Shown here one piece after another: positions 18,718 to 27,662 of a stretch of DNA of 64,000 bases. Origin of the DNA: Diplonema japonicum. Taxonomy: Eukaryota; Euglenozoa; Diplonemea; Diplonemida; Diplonemidae. The notes under the pieces are model-generated. The model did not search any database, was not told the origin of the DNA, and saw only the letters and a list, made by a program, of their open reading frames with translations. A program made the position numbers and the translations under genes. Positions within the stretch are counted from its first letter, which is position 1; the number at the start of each line of letters is the position of its first letter. The stretch spans positions 238,501 through 302,500 of the forward strand of contig OZ025708.1 in assembly GCA_964019335.1 (NCBI GenBank), written 5' to 3'.

Positions 18718-20656
18718 GTTGTTCGAGCCTTGACCGCTTTGCTGACTATACTACAGCTGTGAGTGTTGAGATACCCAATTAGACACCTGCCTTCCCGATT
18801 GGCTCCCACCACTGTTGCAACACGGCATGATGCGTAACATACTTTCGCCATTGCCAACAAGGAAGAAAAGACCGTGGCCGGGGAGGGTTTTATTGGCCAA
18901 GGGTGCCCGTTGTCGGTCATCGTCATCAACGCCTTGCTGTCCATCATGATACGGGCCATCGAGCAATAGCGCCGGACGCCGAGGTGCTAGCATATGCTGA
19001 CGACGCTTACCTGTTAGCGAAGCTACGCGACTCCCTACAAGCAGCGGTCGAAGGGACTCTGGAGTTCTGCGACCTGACTGGCATGAAGGTCAACGAGGAA
19101 AAGTCCGCACGGGCGTTTAGGAGTTATTATTATTTTCACTGTACCTTACAAGACAGTGACGGACCTCAAAGGGCTTGGCGTGAGGATCGACACGCGCAGG
19201 ACAGGAACGAAATGGAACAGACCATCTACGGATGCACTTGACTCACTAGACCGGCTAGGGTGCACGAGATTAGCTTTCGAGACCACACATGGTCAGCACG
19301 ACAGTACTCCCGTCATGCCTCTACAGCGGGCCGTTCTCTCCCCCATGTGACGAGACACTCAAGTAGTTGTCAACGAGGGTAACATGCAATCTGTGGGCCC
19401 GCATCATCGTGGACGATCTCCAACCGCGGTCAACACGGTCCTCTTGAAGGGGCACACCAGCGACCCCCTCTCCTATGTGATATACCACTCCCTGAGGTAG
19501 TGTCCAAAGCGCTTGACGACGAGAGACTGCGACAGAGATGCACACAGATCGCTGCGGGGTACGGCACGGGGTCCAGTAGGCAACCTGATCTGTCGGTGGC
19601 TCCCCTACATAGGGTGGAGTTGGACGCAGCTGCTAGACTGTAGGAACAAACCCTGGGCCGAGCGCGGGCACGCCTTTAGGGACGCGGTAAGGAAAGCCCG
19701 GAGTAGGTCACTGGCGAACGAAAGAAGCACAGTGAAGGGGATGGAGGCGGGAGCGATCCCAAAACCAACCAACTGTGGAAGACAGCCAAGGACCCACTCA
19801 TGCCCTACTGCCTGAGACGGGTGATCGCCGGAGGGGTCCCCTACCTTAGCCCGCATGCAGGTACGAGTCAAAGGAGCGTCCCCCTGACACCAGAAGGAGA
19901 TGGCACCGAGGAAGACGAGGACAGCATAGACCACGCCCCAACGACGGAAGTACCACGCACACAAGGGTTCAGGTGTGACCTGTGTGAGTCTCCACACCCG
20001 GACACGGTAACCTTACTCCGCCATCAGCTCTACGAGTGTGCCTGCGCACGGGAGGAGCTGGCACAGGATACTTGGCCGTGGTGGTTGAGAAGCGGGACGT
20101 GGAGCTCAGCAGAAGGAGGACGTCAACACACAGCCGCTACCGTGGGAACGAAATGTAGTAGGAAAGAGATGCCCCGTTCCGATAGCAGGCGAGCTCGAAG
20201 GGGTGGGTGGGGTCCTGTCCCAGTACCTGAACCCGCTGCTTCAATGGTTGTCACAACTGCGCTGGGTGGAGAAGGACACCACCTCGGAGGTGTCGGCGGT
20301 GGAGCTAGCCATTGACTTCGAATGGACGACCGGTAAATCATTGGGAGGCCTGCTGGAAGATAGGGCACGCAGAATCAAGGCCCTAATCGTAAAGATAAAC
20401 ACAGCGTGCAGGGCACGGAAGAAGCGACGCCCCTTCCCAGCGGACGAGCAGAAAAGAGTGAAGTCCCTCATCGCCATTGGAGGTAAGGCAGCTATAGGTT
20501 TCTCCAGGAGGCCCATTTTTGCTACCAGTCCACGCACGACAAGCTGATGGATTTGAAGGCCGCCTACAAGCGGGATCGCATCACTCGACTCCGCAAGACG
20601 CTCACAGCCTCGATCGGGATGAAAGCAATGCTCCAGAAAGGGAGAATTAACAGATA
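18718..20656 (+). pseudogene. Decayed non-LTR retrotransposon (LINE)
   Basis: Reverse transcriptase motifs survive in different frames. Motif B is at 18895-18966 (GQGCPLSVIVINALL, then a stop). Motif C is at about 18969-19090 (EVLAYADDAYLLAKL, then LTGMKVNEEKS), which is the YADD active site. Further on, a C2HC finger at about 19974-20040 (CDLCESPHPDTVTLLRHQLYEC) and a conserved-looking C-terminal part (WLSQLRWVEKD, ELAIDFEWTTG, LMDLKAAYKRDRITRL) follow in yet other frames. Stops and shifts occur throughout. The 5' end (endonuclease, first RT motifs) is missing or unrecognisable, as expected for 5'-truncated LINE copies. It ends before a run of 26 C at 20659. Same strand as the host genes. 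Confidence 0.8.
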
Positions 20657-20658
20657 GA

Positions 20659-20684
20659 CCCCCCCCCCCCCCCCCCCCCCCCCC
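20659..20684 (+). repeat. Run of 26 C
   Basis: Pure C tract directly after the end of the LINE relic; on the minus strand it is G-rich. Whether it is the element's tail or an independent homopolymer cannot be decided. Confidence 0.9.
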
Positions 20685-21346
20685 TCCCATAGGGCGGCCC
20701 TCTGCGGGGGGCTTGTCCTGTACTTTGAGTTTATTTTGTTTCCATTGATTTGCTTTTTCTATTATTCTTCCTCTCTTATTTATTTTATTTATAAGCAAAG
20801 TACGTGGCGGCCGAAAGGCTCCAAGTCTTTTTATTTCCAACAGAATGAAGAAGAAACTCATTGGGCGTGGATAGGGTACTTGTATTCTTTACTTCTCCTC
20901 AAATCTTATTTATTTCGTTACCCGATATAGTCTAAGAAGTTGGGATTTTCTGGACTGTTGGGGGGAGGCAGTACGGTGACAAGGCGCACTTGGGAACTTG
21001 TCTGTCGGGCCAGGGCTGCCTACACCTTTATTCCCCCGGAAACCCTTCTTGACATCCTCCCTCCGATCCATTCCGGGGTGTTCCTGCAGACCTACATTCG
21101 CATCGTACGACAAGGTGCGCTTCATCCTCGAACAGTGACTCGCAACCGGCTCACCGGGGAGGGACGACTGTGGAACAACAAGTTCGTGCTGACCTACCTC
21201 GAACCTACCCGAAAAAGCCCATCTGCCGATAAAAATGCACGCCAAATAGTGTTGCAACCAAAGCCCCATTTATTTTTTTAAAAAAAAAGAAGTACTGTAT
21301 GTATGGGCCCAGGGAGGGGGGGTAAAAACACGACAGTGGCGCGAAA
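20685..21346. other. Intergenic with coding-like block and shared repeat word
   Basis: A block at 20970-21260 is GC-richer and open (RRTWELVCRARAAYTFIPPE, then THE TYIRIVRQGALH stretch) but has no ATG start and no family I recognise; it could be a gene fragment or further LINE debris. At 21251 GTTGCAACCAAAGCCCCA recurs from 8634. The A-tract at 21281 lies in the kinesin leader. Confidence 0.4.
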
Positions 21347-23104
21347 ATGTCACGATTAGAAGCCCCTGTGCGAGTATGTGTCAGGGTACGCCCGTTGAGC
21401 GAAGGGGAGAAGCGAGCAGGAGGGCGGTCGGCAATCACAGTGCAAAACGAAGATTCGCTCCAGACGACTCTACCCGTGGAGGGAGGCCGGAAGGTGGACG
21501 CACAGAAATGGAGATTCGACTGGATCCACAAGGACACGGACGAGCAGGAAGCCGTCTTTAAAAACTCGGAAATCGCAAGTTTAATCGACAAGGCGGCAGA
21601 GGGATATTCCTCGACTGTCTTCGCCTACGGGCAGACCGGGAGCGGCAAGACCCACACGATGCTAGGGCCTCCCGGGGAACTAACAGGGGTGATCCCAAAG
21701 TCCGCCGAGTATATTTTTGAAAATTTAACAGACACATGCACCTTGCAAGCATCGTTCCTTGAAATCTACAACGAAAACATATACGATTTGCTGGCGCCGA
21801 GCAGCGGGACGTTGCCTCTGCGATACACTCCGGCCTCGTCATCGTTCTTTGTTGAGAATGCGATCGTGGTGGCATGCGATAGTGAAGCAGACCTGCGGGA
21901 GGTCATTGCAGAAGGTGTCTCCAACCGATCGACAGCATCGCATATTATAAACGCAGACAGCTCCAGATCTCACGCAATCCTCACAATATTCTTTCAAAAC
22001 GGCAGAACGTTGGGGAAGCTCAATTTCGTGGACCTCGCAGGATCCGAGCGTCTGAAGGATTCGGGCAGCACCGGCGGCGCCCTCATCGAGTCATGCCACA
22101 TCAACAAATCTCTTTTAGCTCTCGGGCAGGTCATCACCGCACTCTCTGACGGGAAGAACGCATCATATATCCCGTACAGAGACTCGAAATTGACGAAAAT
22201 ACTAATGGACAGTCTTGGCGGTGCGTGCAAAACCACGATGATAGCTTGCATCACACAGTCGTCAACGTGCGTAGATGAAACTGTGAACACGTTGAAATAT
22301 GCAGCGCGTACACGATGCATCACCACAGCACCCGTCGTGCGCACGATGACGAAGACCGCCGATGCGAAGGATATGAAGTCGCGGTTGGAAGAACTGCGGT
22401 TGGAGAACGAAGCGTTGCGATCCGCGACAACGCCCGAACCCCCCCCGGCCCGCCCCGGGCTGCCGCCCGGGGCGAACCACGAATTGATATGCAGGCTGCA
22501 GGTTGAAAACGAACGTCTTCGAACAGAGAATCTCCGCTTGAAATCCTTGCAGTACAGCGGGCGGAACGACAGCGCAACCCAACACAACCACGGGGTGCTA
22601 CAGTTTGCGAGCAAGGCTTCGAAAAAAAACCTGGTCTTGCAGGATTTTTCAGAGGGTTCGAGCGTCACCCCGACAGAACGTTCTTCGGAGTCGCCCTTCC
22701 CTCAACACCACGACTCTATTATCAGTGAGCTGAAGGGTACCTTGGCCCGGGTGACACTCGAAGCGGATGCGCTGTCCAGAGGTGAAGGATCATGTCTGAA
22801 CGGTATCGCAGCTGTCGTGAAGGAAAACCTACGCTTGGTGGACACATTGGCGCGGTACGACATTCTGAAACACGCTTTTCCGTCAAGCCCTGTGTCGCCG
22901 CCCCGTAGATCTCATGACATATCTCAGAATGCTTACACCCAATCTCTCGAGGCGCAGGTCCGCCAGCTGCAAGCAGAAATCGAATCACTTACGATAGCCC
23001 CCGAACCCGATATGAAGCAACACATTTTGGAACGCCGGGAGCTTCGGTTGCAAAGAGAAACAAACGCGATGCTGCGGCTTGAAATCGCGAAGTTGAATAG
23101 ATGA
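21347..23104 (+). CDS. Kinesin-like motor protein
   Basis: 585 residues. The motor domain begins at once (VRVCVRVRPLSEGE at residues 7-20) and runs to about 325. It has the P-loop GQTGSGKT at 94-101, switch I SSRSH near 205, switch II VDLAGSE near 228, and the end-of-motor signatures HINKSLLALGQVI and YIPYRDSKLTK. The neck and C-terminal 260 residues contain several predicted coiled-coil stretches (LEELRLENEALR, LICRLQVENERLRTENLRLK, SLEAQVRQLQAEIESL), so it probably dimerises. The N-terminal motor implies plus-end movement. The subfamily cannot be fixed by eye; short single-gene kinesins of this size are common among flagellar and spindle types. It lies in a stretch with other cytoskeletal genes. 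Confidence 0.93.
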   Translation: MSRLEAPVRVCVRVRPLSEGEKRAGGRSAITVQNEDSLQTTLPVEGGRKVDAQKWRFDWIHKDTDEQEAVFKNSEIASLIDKAAEGYSSTVFAYGQTGSGKTHTMLGPPGELTGVIPKSAEYIFENLTDTCTLQASFLEIYNENIYDLLAPSSGTLPLRYTPASSSFFVENAIVVACDSEADLREVIAEGVSNRSTASHIINADSSRSHAILTIFFQNGRTLGKLNFVDLAGSERLKDSGSTGGALIESCHINKSLLALGQVITALSDGKNASYIPYRDSKLTKILMDSLGGACKTTMIACITQSSTCVDETVNTLKYAARTRCITTAPVVRTMTKTADAKDMKSRLEELRLENEALRSATTPEPPPARPGLPPGANHELICRLQVENERLRTENLRLKSLQYSGRNDSATQHNHGVLQFASKASKKNLVLQDFSEGSSVTPTERSSESPFPQHHDSIISELKGTLARVTLEADALSRGEGSCLNGIAAVVKENLRLVDTLARYDILKHAFPSSPVSPPRRSHDISQNAYTQSLEAQVRQLQAEIESLTIAPEPDMKQHILERRELRLQRETNAMLRLEIAKLNR

Positions 23105-23334
23105 TGCAAATATAGGTGGCACTACTTTCTTTCTTTTTTTTTTTTTTTTTCTTTCTTTCTTTCTGTTCCGTAGTAATTTTGTATTTTCTGTGGTTTTAGG
23201 TTTGTTTTTTTTTGTTTTGTTTTGTAGCCTGGGATGCGCAGTCCTATGTCACTTATCTGATTAAAGAATCTATGCAATCCTCTGAAAATAATTTTTAACT
23301 CTCGAGAGGTGGCTTCATCGTTGATGAGTCCCCG

Positions 23335-23342
23335 GGCCTTTA

Positions 23343-23392
<50 letters not shown>

Positions 23393-23442
23393 CTTGTTAG
23401 TTTTAGCGGTCCGGTGGGAAGGGACGAAACCGCATCACAGTC
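23335..23442 (+). repeat. Dispersed repeat containing a 46-A run
   Basis: GGGCCTTTACAAA, a pure A run of about 46, then CCTCTTGTTAGTTTTAGCGG and TCCGGTGGGAAGGGACGAAA. The words on both sides of the run are found joined without it at 10145-10206. The repeat lies just upstream of the coiled-coil gene start. Confidence 0.75.
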
Positions 23443-23485
23443 AACCTTTAACCGGCAGCAAAGGGAGGGGGGGGGGGGGGGGGTG

Positions 23486-25243
23486 ATGTCTGAACCCACT
23501 CCGACATGGACGCAGCACCTTGAAAAAGATTTGCGACACCTCAGGGACAAGATACGTCAAGAGATAGAGGCTCTCTTGGAAAGGCGCAATGAGGCAGTTG
23601 AGTCACACGAGGTGACGAAGAGGGACGTCTGCCAGGAGCTCATATCAATGGGCGACATAGAAATCGACGACGTGGTGCAGAGAATAGAGGGAGCAAGACA
23701 GGAAAGAGCAAGGGAGAGAGAGGAGGAACAAGAAAAGAAAAAACCGCAGTGCAACGACCCCATGCTGCTCACCCGCGACACGTCTGTACACGAGACTGTG
23801 AAGAAAGCGTTTCACGACATCGATGCCCTGCACCACAAGCACGGCGTCTTGATAGAAAACTCCCAAAGCGCCACACTATTGTTCGCTGATCATTTCACTG
23901 CGCTCCGCCACGCCTCTACTGAAATAATTGACGATCTCCTCTTGCAGATACCGGTGGTTAGGTATACCGCACCGTATCAGGTGGACAAACAGTTCCCACG
24001 GTGTGAGGAGCCAACTGTTGATGATTTGCTACGGCAGAACGCGTACCTGGAACAAGCAGTGGTGGAGATACAGGCGCGAATAAACGGTCTGACCGGGCTA
24101 GGTGTTCTCAAGGAGGAAGCCTCACAACGTCGCGCGGCTGCGTTCAGCGACGAAAAATCAACGTTGCTTCGCGAGCTGTGCAGGCTCCGGCATGCTGGGT
24201 GCAGAACATCTCGATACATTAGAACGCAGAACCTATTCGAAACAGAAGAAGAGGAAAACGAAATATACAGCCAGGTCGGCATTGTTCGCGACATTGAGGA
24301 TATTGTCGCGAAGTGCAACGAAAGGTGGGCAGCCGAGGTGAAGATCCTGCAAACCAGACATGAAATACAGATCTCCGACCTGAAAAAATCGTGCAAAGCA
24401 CAGTTCAAAGAAGCGATCGTCACCACCGAAGAACTGGTGTCCGAAGCTTGTGGTAAGTACGAGCAGATACTGGACACGCAGACCCAAAAACACGCCGAGG
24501 AGATTTTCGAGCTGAAGACGAGTTCCTCCTCATCCTCTCTACACGCTTCTGCGTCAACCACCGGTCAGAGAAAATCCATTTCCCGTAAAGGAACACGTAC
24601 TGCAACTGCAGGATTTTCTTCCAAATCCGTTCAGACCGATAAAATGCTGGTGGCGATGGTTCCTCAGGTGTCTGCGTCAGCCGCTGTTGTCGACAAGCGA
24701 AACACATCGAACGAAGCGTGCCCCAACCCGGAAATATGTAGTGGTGGATTTGGTGGTGCAGCGGTGTCGTGGGAAGGCATTTTGCGGGGTCTCGAAAAGA
24801 ATTTTTTGGAGTTCGCAGGTCGTTACGAGGAGTTGTTCAGTGCATCTGTTCGAAAGCTTTTCTCGCAAGGGAAGGCAGAGAGGCCTGCTGCCCAGGAAGA
24901 CGATGAAATTTCTCAAACAGACATCGAGATGTCGTTTGATGCTGTTCCAACAGTTGTTTCCTTGATGCCCCACGCATCTATTCCCCCACCGCCTGCTTCA
25001 ATTCCAACCCCTGTTTCTAAGAAACCGTGTGGGAAGCGGTTTCACCGATCCGGGCCGCCGGTGACGGCCTTTCGTGTCTCGAAGGACAAACACAAGGGCT
25101 CTCTTTACTCGCAGCGGTTGCAGAAGTACAGCGGCAACGTTGTGGGGATGTCTTGTTGCAAAGCTTCGTACACACTGTCCGTTCCCCTGGCACGGGACCA
25201 CGAGCAGATGCAGAACACGATAGGGTGTAGAACATGTTCTTGA
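23486..25243 (+). CDS. Coiled-coil protein, hypothetical
   Basis: 585 residues from the ATG at 23486, chosen over an upstream in-frame ATG whose product would be a Lys run and a Gly run encoded by homopolymers. The N-terminal 450 residues are largely charged heptad-like helix (EKDLRHLRDKIRQEIEALLE, IEGARQERAREREEEQEKKK). A low-complexity Ser segment lies near residue 350-375, and the C-terminal 80 residues are basic and Pro-rich (SKKPCGKRFHRSGPPVTAFR). I recognise no named family. Its place between a kinesin and a dynein gene makes a cytoskeletal or flagellar role possible, but gene order in such unidirectional arrays rarely means shared function. Confidence 0.75.
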   Translation: MSEPTPTWTQHLEKDLRHLRDKIRQEIEALLERRNEAVESHEVTKRDVCQELISMGDIEIDDVVQRIEGARQERAREREEEQEKKKPQCNDPMLLTRDTSVHETVKKAFHDIDALHHKHGVLIENSQSATLLFADHFTALRHASTEIIDDLLLQIPVVRYTAPYQVDKQFPRCEEPTVDDLLRQNAYLEQAVVEIQARINGLTGLGVLKEEASQRRAAAFSDEKSTLLRELCRLRHAGCRTSRYIRTQNLFETEEEENEIYSQVGIVRDIEDIVAKCNERWAAEVKILQTRHEIQISDLKKSCKAQFKEAIVTTEELVSEACGKYEQILDTQTQKHAEEIFELKTSSSSSSLHASASTTGQRKSISRKGTRTATAGFSSKSVQTDKMLVAMVPQVSASAAVVDKRNTSNEACPNPEICSGGFGGAAVSWEGILRGLEKNFLEFAGRYEELFSASVRKLFSQGKAERPAAQEDDEISQTDIEMSFDAVPTVVSLMPHASIPPPPASIPTPVSKKPCGKRFHRSGPPVTAFRVSKDKHKGSLYSQRLQKYSGNVVGMSCCKASYTLSVPLARDHEQMQNTIGCRTCS

Positions 25244-25409
25244 GAAAGAGAATATTTCTCTTTTTTTTTTTTTTTTTTTTCTAACGAAAAAAAAAAAAAA
25301 GTAGTTTTTTTTTTTTTTTAAAGTTTTCACTGAACCCCAAGGGTTCGACCTGGTACAAATAAATAAATAAAAAAAGGAAGGGGGGAGAAAAAAAAAAAAA
25401 AAAAAAACA

Positions 25410-26477
25410 ATGCTGATTATCAATGTGGAGCTCCCATCTGTGGAGGGAGTAAAGACACTTCAAGTGAAATACAACCCGAATCCGGAAACAGTCATGGCAG
25501 AGTGCAGAAGGAAGCTCGGTGTCTCGGTCCCGATGGTTCTGTGCGAAGACCAAATAGACCACGCGGAGGCTAGCGACATTTTGAACGGCGGTAAGTACAA
25601 GTTAGTCCCAGTCTACCCAAAGGGCACGCGTGTACGGGCAAGCGGTATGGAAAAAAAACCAGAGCTGAATGGGAAGGAGGGTGTTGTCATCGTTCAAAAG
25701 GAAGGCCGGTACGGGGTGCTGTTTGACGACGGTGTGAAGGGTCTCCTGTCGGTGGGCAACATCACCGCGATAGACGAAAAAGCCGAGATCGCAAAAAAAA
25801 CATTCGAGAAGTTCGAGAAGATGACCTCCGGGTACACCGAGGGGTCTTTCATCCCCCCTCCCTCCGTCGTCGTCCCCGTACTGTCACGGGATGAACAACG
25901 ATCACTTATAGTGCAGCTTCGAAAGGAATATCCTAACTGCCCTGTCCGTGCTGCTGGCTACGCCTTGGTGTCCGCAAATTGGGATCTAGAATCCGCACAT
26001 TTGTTCCTCACTCCAGATCAACTAGCTCCTCCTGAAGAAACGGATGAAGTGGCCTGTGGGGCAATGGACAACCCCTCCCTTCGCAGAGTTGCAAAAGACG
26101 ACTCTGTAGGTGGAGCAGGTACAGCCGGCGTAATGTACAGCTGCCGAAAGTGCAGGCATAAACTGTTTACATCTGCAGAGGTGAAGCCGCACACTGCAGG
26201 TGAGGCCGTCGGGAAGAAAGAGTTCAAAAAGAAAAACGGCCAGGATCGATTGTCCTTCCAGGACTGCGGGTCCATTTTCATTGAAGAAAATTCCCTCGAC
26301 TGGCTTACCGAGCAGGCCGCAGTGCTCAGGGATGACATTAGGTGCCCCAACACAAAGTGCGGTGCAAAGATCGGACTATACAACTGGACAGGACAGCAGT
26401 GTTCTTGTGGTGTGTGGGTCAACCCTGCTCTCATGATGCAGCAGTCAAAGATGGATAGATTTGCCATAAGTGAATGA
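25410..26477 (+). CDS. Ubiquitin-like/UBA-like protein with Yvh1/DUSP12-type zinc domain
   Basis: 355 residues, ATG after an A-run. Residues 1-72 have a ubiquitin-like pattern (MLIINVELPSVEG, hydrophobic strands, KYKLVPVYP). Residues 75-120 resemble a small SH3-like barrel (GTRVRAS...GVLFDDGVKGLLS). Residues about 165-200 resemble a UBA/CUE helix bundle (LRKEYPNCPVRAAGYALVSA). The last 110 residues match the zinc-binding domain of Yvh1/DUSP12: YSCRKCRHKLF near 245, then CPNTKCGAKIGLYNW, QQCSCGVWVNPA and a final KMDRF. In Yvh1 this domain acts in release of Mrt4 during late 60S ribosome assembly. No dual-specificity phosphatase domain is present here, so the protein is a rearranged relative. 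Zinc domain call is strong; the N-terminal folds are inference. Confidence 0.75.
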   Translation: MLIINVELPSVEGVKTLQVKYNPNPETVMAECRRKLGVSVPMVLCEDQIDHAEASDILNGGKYKLVPVYPKGTRVRASGMEKKPELNGKEGVVIVQKEGRYGVLFDDGVKGLLSVGNITAIDEKAEIAKKTFEKFEKMTSGYTEGSFIPPPSVVVPVLSRDEQRSLIVQLRKEYPNCPVRAAGYALVSANWDLESAHLFLTPDQLAPPEETDEVACGAMDNPSLRRVAKDDSVGGAGTAGVMYSCRKCRHKLFTSAEVKPHTAGEAVGKKEFKKKNGQDRLSFQDCGSIFIEENSLDWLTEQAAVLRDDIRCPNTKCGAKIGLYNWTGQQCSCGVWVNPALMMQQSKMDRFAISE

Positions 26478-26669
26478 GAAAGAAAAAAAAAAGAAAAAAA
26501 GAACACACACCCCTGTAAAAACCTAACCTTCACTTACAGGTGTTTGTCGGGGTTTAAAAATAATGGGCCCTTTTTTTCAAAAGCCACATTTTTTTTTTTC
26601 TTACGTTTTCATCATTTCCTTTTTTTTCTTTAAAAAAAAAAACACCCCCCCCCATTTTTCACTGCTATT

Positions 26670-26710
26670 CTTTTTTTTTTTTTCGTTATTGTTATATTAT
26701 TGTGTTTCAG
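26670..26710 (+). promoter_or_regulatory. Candidate trans-splice acceptor (pyrimidine tract plus CAG)
   Basis: A T-rich tract followed by TTATTGTGTTTCAG ends 41 bases before the start at 26752. No coding exon lies upstream before the stop of the preceding gene, so this is either a 5'UTR intron end or a spliced-leader addition site. Comparable sites precede 43685, 51294 and 57580. Confidence 0.4.
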
Positions 26711-26751
26711 AAAATTGTAAAAGAAAAAAAAAAAAGGAAACAAGGAATGCC

Positions 26752-27585
26752 ATGACAACTGATTACAAAGAACTCTTAAAATATCTGATCGACACCTCGA
26801 ACACAGTATGCGGTGAGCTACCGTGGCTAAGATACACGGAGGACATATGGCAACACGGCAAGGTCGCAAAGAGCAGGAGGGAGCGGGACCCAGGCAAGGC
26901 GGCACGGTACCTCATCATGGAGATCATGAAAACGGAAGAGGTGGAAGGCTTTGGGACCACAGTCCTCGAAGCCAGCCCGGAACTGATAGGCCTGGTGCTC
27001 AAAAGTGCAGGGAGGCACCAACAGTTGAAGACCTTGCAGGACGTACAAAATAAAATCGATCTAAAAAAACTTCCACTGGACACTATCCCTACCGTGGTAT
27101 ACAACTGCCGTAACGTGATGGGCCGAAAACTCACGGAAGACGTCCTGCAGCACTACAGCTCATCTTCATGGGGGCACCTTGGGGTCTACTACTCAAACAT
27201 CGTGTTAAATCGAGCAAAATACCACAAGCTTAGCATCCCTGCTTCGCTCGAGGAATTCGTGTCCAAGTCTTCCGCCCCGTCATCCGGTCAAAACATCTTT
27301 TCGCTCCCCATGCCGCGGGCCTTAACCTTCCCCAAGCAAGTCTCCAGAGAATTCATCCACCGAAAAGGCTTCATCTACGAAAACGGCACCACCATAACGA
27401 AAGCCTTCGCACAGCACAGCAATGACCAATCTGTTCGAAACTGTATAGAAGAACATGTGGCATCGTTTGGGCTGCATTCATACTCGAACACAGACTTGAG
27501 CAGCATGGCGCGGCTGTGCAGGGGGGGGGAAACAAAGGGGAAACTACTTGAATGGGTGACATCTGCTTTAAAGAGGCGGAGGTGA
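26752..27585 (+). CDS. Conserved-looking hypothetical protein
   Basis: 277 residues from the ATG at 26752 (MTTDYKELLKYLIDTSNTV); upstream in-frame codons are homopolymer-derived and lie before a likely splice acceptor at 26710. The protein is soluble, mixed helical, slightly basic, and ends in KRRR. It has no membrane segment, no clear repeats and no motif I know. Good codon structure over the whole length and a tight gap of about 70 bases to the dynein start support a real gene. Confidence 0.7.
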   Translation: MTTDYKELLKYLIDTSNTVCGELPWLRYTEDIWQHGKVAKSRRERDPGKAARYLIMEIMKTEEVEGFGTTVLEASPELIGLVLKSAGRHQQLKTLQDVQNKIDLKKLPLDTIPTVVYNCRNVMGRKLTEDVLQHYSSSSWGHLGVYYSNIVLNRAKYHKLSIPASLEEFVSKSSAPSSGQNIFSLPMPRALTFPKQVSREFIHRKGFIYENGTTITKAFAQHSNDQSVRNCIEEHVASFGLHSYSNTDLSSMARLCRGGETKGKLLEWVTSALKRRR

Positions 27586-27630
27586 TGACGACCAACCAAT
27601 ACCCTCTTATAATAAATTATTTCCAAAGGG

Positions 27631-27657
<27 letters not shown>

Positions 27658-27662
<5 letters not shown>

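Noticed and set aside
23309-23485. Upstream in-frame ATG of the coiled-coil gene
   Set aside because: It would add a Lys run and a Gly run encoded by homopolymers inside a dispersed repeat; the ATG at 23486 is preferred.
25325-25360. GGTTCGACC word like a tRNA B box
   Set aside because: No matching acceptor stem, anticodon arm or A box around it.
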